Positions 59,537-64,000 of a DNA stretch of 64,000 nt are shown one piece after another (the stretch's first letter is position 1; each line of letters opens with the position of its first letter). The translations under genes and the position numbers were made by a program. Location: assembly GCF_000422565.1 (NCBI RefSeq), contig NZ_AUMA01000006.1:124001-188000 (forward strand), in the 5' to 3' direction. This DNA is from Desulfovibrio aminophilus DSM 12254 (GTDB lineage Bacteria > Desulfobacterota > Desulfovibrionia > Desulfovibrionales > Desulfovibrionaceae). The notes below the pieces were generated by a model. The model was not told where the DNA came from, did not search any database, and saw only the letters and a program-made list of their open reading frames with translations.

Positions 59537-62500
59537 TCAGTCGCCGGAGCCGAGGAGTACGCGCGGTCCCGCGCCGGGGACTTCCGTGGGCCGGATGGTG
59601 ATGCGCGGGGTCAGATCCGGGTCGATCGCCACCAGGGCGTCGCGGACCGCCTCGGCCCGCGTCCGGCCCAGCGCCCGGAGGGCCGCGTCGTCCTTGGGCC
59701 GGGAGTCGGCAACGGCCTTGAACATGTCCTGATAGGGGAGTTCCTTGATCATGCCGATGAGGTTGCGCGGCTTGTCGATGGGCTCCTCCTTGTAGACCTG
59801 GAAGAGCAGGTCGGTGGCCTCCTCGCTGCCGGGTTTCCAGCGCATTTCGTCCACGCTGGTGGCGGCCTGTTCCTTGCGCGAGAGGTCGTTGAAGCGTTCT
59901 TCGCGCATGCGGCGGCGGACGTAAGCCTCGCCCAGGCTTTCCCGGTCGTTCTCGTCTGCCTGGGGCACGAGGCCCAGGGTCAACGAACGGCGCGACTTCA
60001 TGAGGTCCGCCACCTGCTTGAGGGCTTCCCGATTGGCTTGGCTCAGGCGGTCGTCGCCGGGAGTGAAGGCCACGTATTCCAGGTTGCTGCCGCTGGAGCC
60101 GCCCAGGAGGCCGCCGATGATGGCGAAGGGCGAGGTCACCACTGAGAGCAGCAGATTGCCGAAGGCCGTGCGGATGATGCTGCCCGTGCCGAATTCCGGG
60201 TTGTCCAGGTTGCCGCTGATGGGCAGTTGGATGTCGATGTCGTTCTTGCTGTCCTTGAGCAGCGCCAGGCCCAGCTTCACCGGAGCGTCGATGGCGTCCG
60301 GCGAGGGCGTCTGTTCACCCAGGTCGAAGTTCAGCAACCGGATGCGTTGGGCCAAGTCGATATTCCGGTCTTTGAGTTTCAGTGTGCTGTCCAGGCTCAG
60401 ACGGCCGTGGGCGATGGCGTAGCCCAGATACCGCTGGGCCAGGGGGGAGAAGGGCGCGAGATCCAGGGCGTTCAATCCGGCCCGGGCCTCCACGTCCGCG
60501 CCCTTGGGCGTGAGCATGAGCGTTCCCTCGCCCGTGAGCGGGGAACCGTTGACCAGGGCCTCCAGGCGCACCGGGCTCGGGGTCGTACTCGTGGTGTCCA
60601 GGTTCCGGGCCTGCACGGCGATGTTGTCCAAGCGGGCTTTCACCCCCAGTGCGTCGCTCAGGAACACGCGGCCGCGTTTGATCTCCAGTAGGTCCAGCCG
60701 GATGCGCGGCTGCTCAGAGGCGGTTGTCTTGGGTGCGGCCTCCGGTTTCTTTCCTTCCTCTTTCTTCTCCGTGGGGCCGACGAGTTTGTCGATCAGCTGG
60801 AGCAGGCTGATCCGACCCTCGGCGTCACGTCTGACGCCCAGCACGGGCTGGCTCAAGACCAGGGATTTCGCGGAGTAGCCCTCGCCGCCTGGGTTGATTC
60901 GGCAGTCCGTCAGGGACAGGGAGGCCAGTTTCGCCGCAGGCCGTCCCTGATCCGTGACGAGCAAGTCGGTCAGGCCGACTTCGGCGGCGTCCTGTTTGTC
61001 AGGCGTGGCGTTGATGGCTTTGACCCGCAACGCGCCCAGACTGATGAGCACGTCCTTTACGTTTTTCAGGCTCAGAGCCAGGGAGGAGATTTCGAGGCCG
61101 CCGTTTTCCAGGCTGAAGCCGGAGCCCGAGTCCTTCGGATTGACCCGCAAATGAGCCTCCGTCTTCAGTCGGCCGTCCTCCAGGAGTATCAATTGGGGCA
61201 GCAGAGGGGTCAGGGGTTTGAGCGCCAGATCGTCCAGCGCGACATGCATATCCAGGGACAGGGGGCTTGGGACGACGCCTCCCTTGAGACTCAGATAGCC
61301 ACCTCCGGCCAGGGAGCAGGACATTTCCAGGGCGCCGGGCTTGGAGGAGGCGGGATTCAGGTCCGTGAGCGAGACGGCGATGTCCTTGGCCTCCGCCGTG
61401 AAGGGACCGGGCAGGGAGCGATCGGTCCAGGCCACGCGGCCGCCCGTGAGCGTCAGGCGCTTCAGCAGCATGGCCATGGGTTTGGCGGCCTTGTCCTTCG
61501 CGTCGTTCTGGCGCGGGAGCCAGTCCAGCAGTTCCAGGCCGCCGTCCTCCTTGCGCGTCAGGCTCAGGGCGGGGTTGGTGATGACCGCCTCGGAAAGGAC
61601 GAGCCCGGTTTCGCCGAAGATGTCCCAATTCAGGCCGATGTCGGCCCCGGCCAGACGCAAAAGCTCCCCCTTGGCCGGAGCCCGAAGGTCGATGTCCTTC
61701 AGCCGCAGCCCGGCATTGAGCAGCATGGTCGTGCCGCCGTCGGCCGCCTTTTCGATGCCGAGGCCCACATCCAGGGACAGGTCGCCGCCGGCCAGGGTCA
61801 GCGGTGCCACCCGCTGGAGATAGGGTGTGAGCCGGGTCAGCGAAAGTTCGGCGAGGTTCGCGCTGATGATGTTGCGGCCGCGCGCGGCGAAGGGCGTGAG
61901 GTTCGCGTCGGCCCGCAGGGGTTTGCCGTCGGCCAGGGCGGTCAGGCGGGGAGCGATGGGCTGTTCTCGGTCCTGTTCCAGGGTGGAGGCCACGGGAATG
62001 TAGAGGTTCAGTTCCGAAATTTCATGTTCGGCCTTGAAAAGCTGGTCGTTGAAGACGATGCGCCCGTCCACGAGTTCGAACTCGGTCAGCTTGATCTCAA
62101 CAGGGTCTTTCGGCCCGGCCGGGGGGGGAGACGCGGGGGGAGGCGCCGACGGGAGGAAGTCCATCGGGGACAGCTTCCCGTCCGGGCGCAGAATCAGCGA
62201 GATCTCAGGGCGGACCAGGCGGACGCCGCTCAGGACCGGGGCCAGCTTGAGGAGGCTTTCGGGGCTCAGGCGCAGTTCCAGAAGGTCGGCCCTGGCGAAC
62301 GGGGAGCCGTCCGGCAGGGGGACGGCGATTTCCTTCAGGCTGATTCGCAGAGTGTACGGGTTGAAGCCCAGCCGACCCAGGGTTGTTCGGTTGCCCAGGG
62401 CCGAACTCAGTTCCTTTTCCAACACCGAGCACAGGATGGGCGGCGCGATCAACCCGGCCAGTGCGCCCCAGGTCAGGATCGCGACGATGAACCAGAGCCC

Positions 62501-62554
62501 GGCCCGAACCAAACGCTTGCCGAGCAGGGCGCGGAGAGAAGAGGGCAGCTGCAT
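59537..62554 (-). CDS. DUF748/AsmA-like large exported protein
   Basis: A 1005-residue protein with an N-terminal transmembrane anchor (about 18-42) and a long, repetitive periplasmic part of the DUF748 type (IRPEISLILRPDGKLSPMDFL-like and later SRLDNIAVQARNLDTT-like segments). Its C-terminus resembles an OmpA-like peptidoglycan-binding stretch (FTPGDDRLSQANREALKQVADLMKSRRS, then AYVRRRMREERFNDL). It is related to AsmA/TamB-type bridge proteins that may move lipids between membranes. The function in this organism is unknown. Confidence 0.85.
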   Translation of the reverse strand: MQLPSSLRALLGKRLVRAGLWFIVAILTWGALAGLIAPPILCSVLEKELSSALGNRTTLGRLGFNPYTLRISLKEIAVPLPDGSPFARADLLELRLSPESLLKLAPVLSGVRLVRPEISLILRPDGKLSPMDFLPSAPPPASPPPAGPKDPVEIKLTEFELVDGRIVFNDQLFKAEHEISELNLYIPVASTLEQDREQPIAPRLTALADGKPLRADANLTPFAARGRNIISANLAELSLTRLTPYLQRVAPLTLAGGDLSLDVGLGIEKAADGGTTMLLNAGLRLKDIDLRAPAKGELLRLAGADIGLNWDIFGETGLVLSEAVITNPALSLTRKEDGGLELLDWLPRQNDAKDKAAKPMAMLLKRLTLTGGRVAWTDRSLPGPFTAEAKDIAVSLTDLNPASSKPGALEMSCSLAGGGYLSLKGGVVPSPLSLDMHVALDDLALKPLTPLLPQLILLEDGRLKTEAHLRVNPKDSGSGFSLENGGLEISSLALSLKNVKDVLISLGALRVKAINATPDKQDAAEVGLTDLLVTDQGRPAAKLASLSLTDCRINPGGEGYSAKSLVLSQPVLGVRRDAEGRISLLQLIDKLVGPTEKKEEGKKPEAAPKTTASEQPRIRLDLLEIKRGRVFLSDALGVKARLDNIAVQARNLDTTSTTPSPVRLEALVNGSPLTGEGTLMLTPKGADVEARAGLNALDLAPFSPLAQRYLGYAIAHGRLSLDSTLKLKDRNIDLAQRIRLLNFDLGEQTPSPDAIDAPVKLGLALLKDSKNDIDIQLPISGNLDNPEFGTGSIIRTAFGNLLLSVVTSPFAIIGGLLGGSSGSNLEYVAFTPGDDRLSQANREALKQVADLMKSRRSLTLGLVPQADENDRESLGEAYVRRRMREERFNDLSRKEQAATSVDEMRWKPGSEEATDLLFQVYKEEPIDKPRNLIGMIKELPYQDMFKAVADSRPKDDAALRALGRTRAEAVRDALVAIDPDLTPRITIRPTEVPGAGPRVLLGSGD

Positions 62555-62600
62555 GCGCGCGTTCCGTGGTTATGCGGCCGGGCGGCTTCGATGGTCCGGC

Positions 62601-63227
62601 TTAGAAGGTCGTGACGATTTCTTTGGCCTGTTTCAGGGCCGCCGCCTTGGACTTGTCCCGGACCTCGGGTTCGCGCAGGGTGGGTTGGACGATGACGCTT
62701 TGGATGTCCGTGATGCCCAGGAAGCGCAGCTGGAACTCCAAATAGGTGGACTGGAAATTGTAAATGTCCTGGGCCGCGCCCATGGCCGGATATTCGCCAC
62801 CCCGGGCGTAGGCTATGAAGACCCGGGCCGAGCAGAGGCCCTTGTAGCCTTCGGGGCCGGCGGCGAAAGTGTAGGACGGCTGGCAGATCACATCCAGATA
62901 GTGCTTGAGGACATACGGAATGTTGAAGTTCCACATGGGCACGGCGAAGACCAACTTGTCCGCGCTCTTGAAGTCTTCGATGACATCCTCCACGGCCTTC
63001 CAGCGACTTTTTTCCTCGGCCGTGCTCTCCCGGCCGTGCATGATGTTGTATTTGACCCGCAGGACTTCGCCGTCCAGGGCGGGCAGCGCCATTTGGAACA
63101 GGTCGCGCGTCTCCACGACGTCGCCGGGATGCAACGCCGCATAAGTCCGCACGAATTCCCGGGCCACGGACAGAGAGTGCGAACGCTCCCCTCGGGGCGA
63201 GGCGTTGATGAACAGCAGCTTGCTCAC
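62601..63227 (-). CDS. azoR: FMN-dependent NADH-azoreductase family protein
   Basis: A 208-residue flavodoxin-like reductase: LLFINASPRGERSHSLSVAREF binds the FMN phosphate, and VFAVPMWNFNIPYVLKHYLDVICQPSYTF is the family signature. Such enzymes use NAD(P)H to reduce quinones and azo or nitro compounds in the cytoplasm. It begins at a GTG with AAGGAGG upstream. The next gene upstream on the strand is rubredoxin, separated by a hairpin. Confidence 0.93.
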   Translation of the reverse strand: MSKLLFINASPRGERSHSLSVAREFVRTYAALHPGDVVETRDLFQMALPALDGEVLRVKYNIMHGRESTAEEKSRWKAVEDVIEDFKSADKLVFAVPMWNFNIPYVLKHYLDVICQPSYTFAAGPEGYKGLCSARVFIAYARGGEYPAMGAAQDIYNFQSTYLEFQLRFLGITDIQSVIVQPTLREPEVRDKSKAAALKQAKEIVTTF

Positions 63228-63301
63228 CGCAGTGTCCTCCTTGGATCGGGTTCTTGTTGAAATATGGAATCAGGCGGGCAAAAAGGCAAGACCAAAGACA
63301 G

Positions 63302-63323
63302 GCCCCTCCCGGAGGGGAGGGGC
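63302..63323 (-). terminator. Hairpin downstream of rubredoxin
   Basis: A 9-bp stem GCCCCTCCC/GGGAGGGGC with a 4-nt loop, followed on the minus strand by a T-rich stretch. It lies between rubredoxin and the azoreductase. Confidence 0.65.
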
Positions 63324-63349
63324 TGCGTACGTCCGGCTGAGCCGTCCGT

Positions 63350-63517
63350 TCAGTCTTCTTTCTCGAAGTATTCCTTTTCCGCGCCGCACTTGGGGCAGAC
63401 CCAATCCTCGGGCAGATCCTCGAAGGGAGTGCCGGGCTTGACGCCATGTTCGTAGTCGCCTACCTCGGGGTCGTAGACGTATCCACAGGGGCAGGCGTAC
63501 TTGCTCGCCTTGGTCAT
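63350..63517 (-). CDS. Rubredoxin with a CXC first iron motif
   Basis: A 55-residue small redox protein: [11 protein letters not shown] at the start, [21 protein letters not shown] later. The second motif CPKC is standard, but the first is CPC (CXC), one residue shorter than the usual CXXC. The ATG at 63517 has AAGGAGGACTC upstream. It could carry electrons to oxygen-detoxifying enzymes such as rubredoxin:oxygen oxidoreductase or rubrerythrin, but no partner is encoded nearby. The geometry at the shortened site is not certain from sequence. Confidence 0.92.
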   Translation of the reverse strand: MTKASKYACPCGYVYDPEVGDYEHGVKPGTPFEDLPEDWVCPKCGAEKEYFEKED

Positions 63518-63535
63518 GAGTCCTCCTTGTATGGG

Positions 63536-63823
63536 CTAGAATTTGTCCAGGGCTCCGTTGACGGCCTTTTTCAGTTCGTTCGCGGCCTTTTCGATTCCCG
63601 CGCGCATTTCGGTCCAGGCCTCGCCGCTGCTCATGCGCAGGAGCTTCAGGCGGTAACGCACGTCTTCATACAGAGATGTCAGCTTTTCCGTTTCCGCGTT
63701 GTAGCGCGCGAGGAAATCCGCCCCCTTTTGCTCGGCGCGGGTTTTCGACTCGTCGAGCTTGCGCTGCCAATCCTTGAGTTGTTGTTCAAGGTTCACGCCG
63801 AATTTTTCCTTGTCCTCGTTCAT
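63536..63823 (-). CDS. Small coiled-coil hypothetical protein
   Basis: A 95-residue, highly charged, all-helical protein (LEQQLKDWQRKLDESKTRAEQKGADFL and a second helix EAWTEMRAGIEKAANELKKAVNGALDKF). No membrane segment or catalytic motif. A GGAGGAATC ribosome-binding site precedes the ATG. It lies 18 nt upstream of rubredoxin on the same strand, so the two may be co-transcribed. It resembles small helical stress or periplasmic-type proteins only in composition. Confidence 0.75.
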   Translation of the reverse strand: MNEDKEKFGVNLEQQLKDWQRKLDESKTRAEQKGADFLARYNAETEKLTSLYEDVRYRLKLLRMSSGEAWTEMRAGIEKAANELKKAVNGALDKF

Positions 63824-64000
63824 GATTCCTCCGGCATTTCTTCGTGTCCGGCCGCTTCGCGACGGTCGCGGACCTTGACTAGGAGAATAGCCAGCCTGGG
63901 AAAAAAGTCCAGCGGAACGAGGAGATGGAGGCGCGTCCTTGATCGTGTTCGGAGATTGGTTCTCGGACGTTTGACATGCCTCACGGATCGGATAGGTAGG

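Overview
This window is high-GC DNA that looks like the chromosome of a sulfate-reducing member of the Desulfovibrionales. The grounds are family content and gene order: ileS-lspA-lgt, a Lon-like protease with a histidine kinase and a sigma54 regulator, a two-gene SUF system, a fused SucCD, pyruvate carboxylase next to a long PEP synthase, and a small rubredoxin. The exact species cannot be read from the sequence alone.

Left part (1-18.0 kb): a lipoprotein-maturation operon (ileS-lspA-lgt, with lgt running off the left edge); a REC-PAS-GGDEF-EAL cyclic-di-GMP enzyme behind a candidate sigma54 promoter; an acyl-CoA synthetase with a ModE-type regulator; and an operon of overlapping genes for a Lon protease carrying a response-regulator receiver domain, a histidine kinase and an NtrC-type activator. 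Facing that operon is a four-gene TauE/SafE transporter operon. It has a sigma54 promoter and upstream direct repeats, so it is the obvious candidate target of the system. Glycerate 2-kinase follows.

Island (about 18.07-36.34 kb): an integrated genomic island bounded by a 50-nt repeat of the 3' half of tRNA-Pro(GGG), with excisionase and tyrosine integrase beside the intact tRNA. Its cargo is an ArsR/ABC-2 export cassette, a PiT-family transporter, an MFS transporter, a ChrB-like protein, and a long fluoride-response operon. A fluoride (crcB-motif) riboswitch with a downstream terminator precedes this gene order: AAA+ ATPase, CrcB/Fluc channel, DUF190-CBS protein, tyrosine phosphatase, enolase, Kef-type antiporter, UspA, and then, after a proline-rich leader ORF, MgtE. 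The set combines fluoride export with a spare copy of a fluoride-sensitive Mg enzyme (enolase), Mg2+ uptake and ion/pH homeostasis. The left end also holds remnants of a second mgtE and of an outer-membrane protein.

Right part (36.5-64 kb): cheW; an Smr-domain protein; SufC and SufB/D; a YdjM-like membrane protein; an amino-acid cluster (dicarboxylate symporter, threonine-synthase-like PLP enzyme, RidA, YheO-type regulator with a perfect 25-bp palindrome upstream); a glycosyltransferase and fused SucCD; two hypothetical genes; a single-domain response regulator with a CCA-adding-type nucleotidyltransferase; birA followed by pyruvate carboxylase and PEP synthase, which together would convert pyruvate to oxaloacetate and PEP; a DUF748 protein; an azoreductase; a rubredoxin with an unusual CXC motif; and a small coiled-coil protein.
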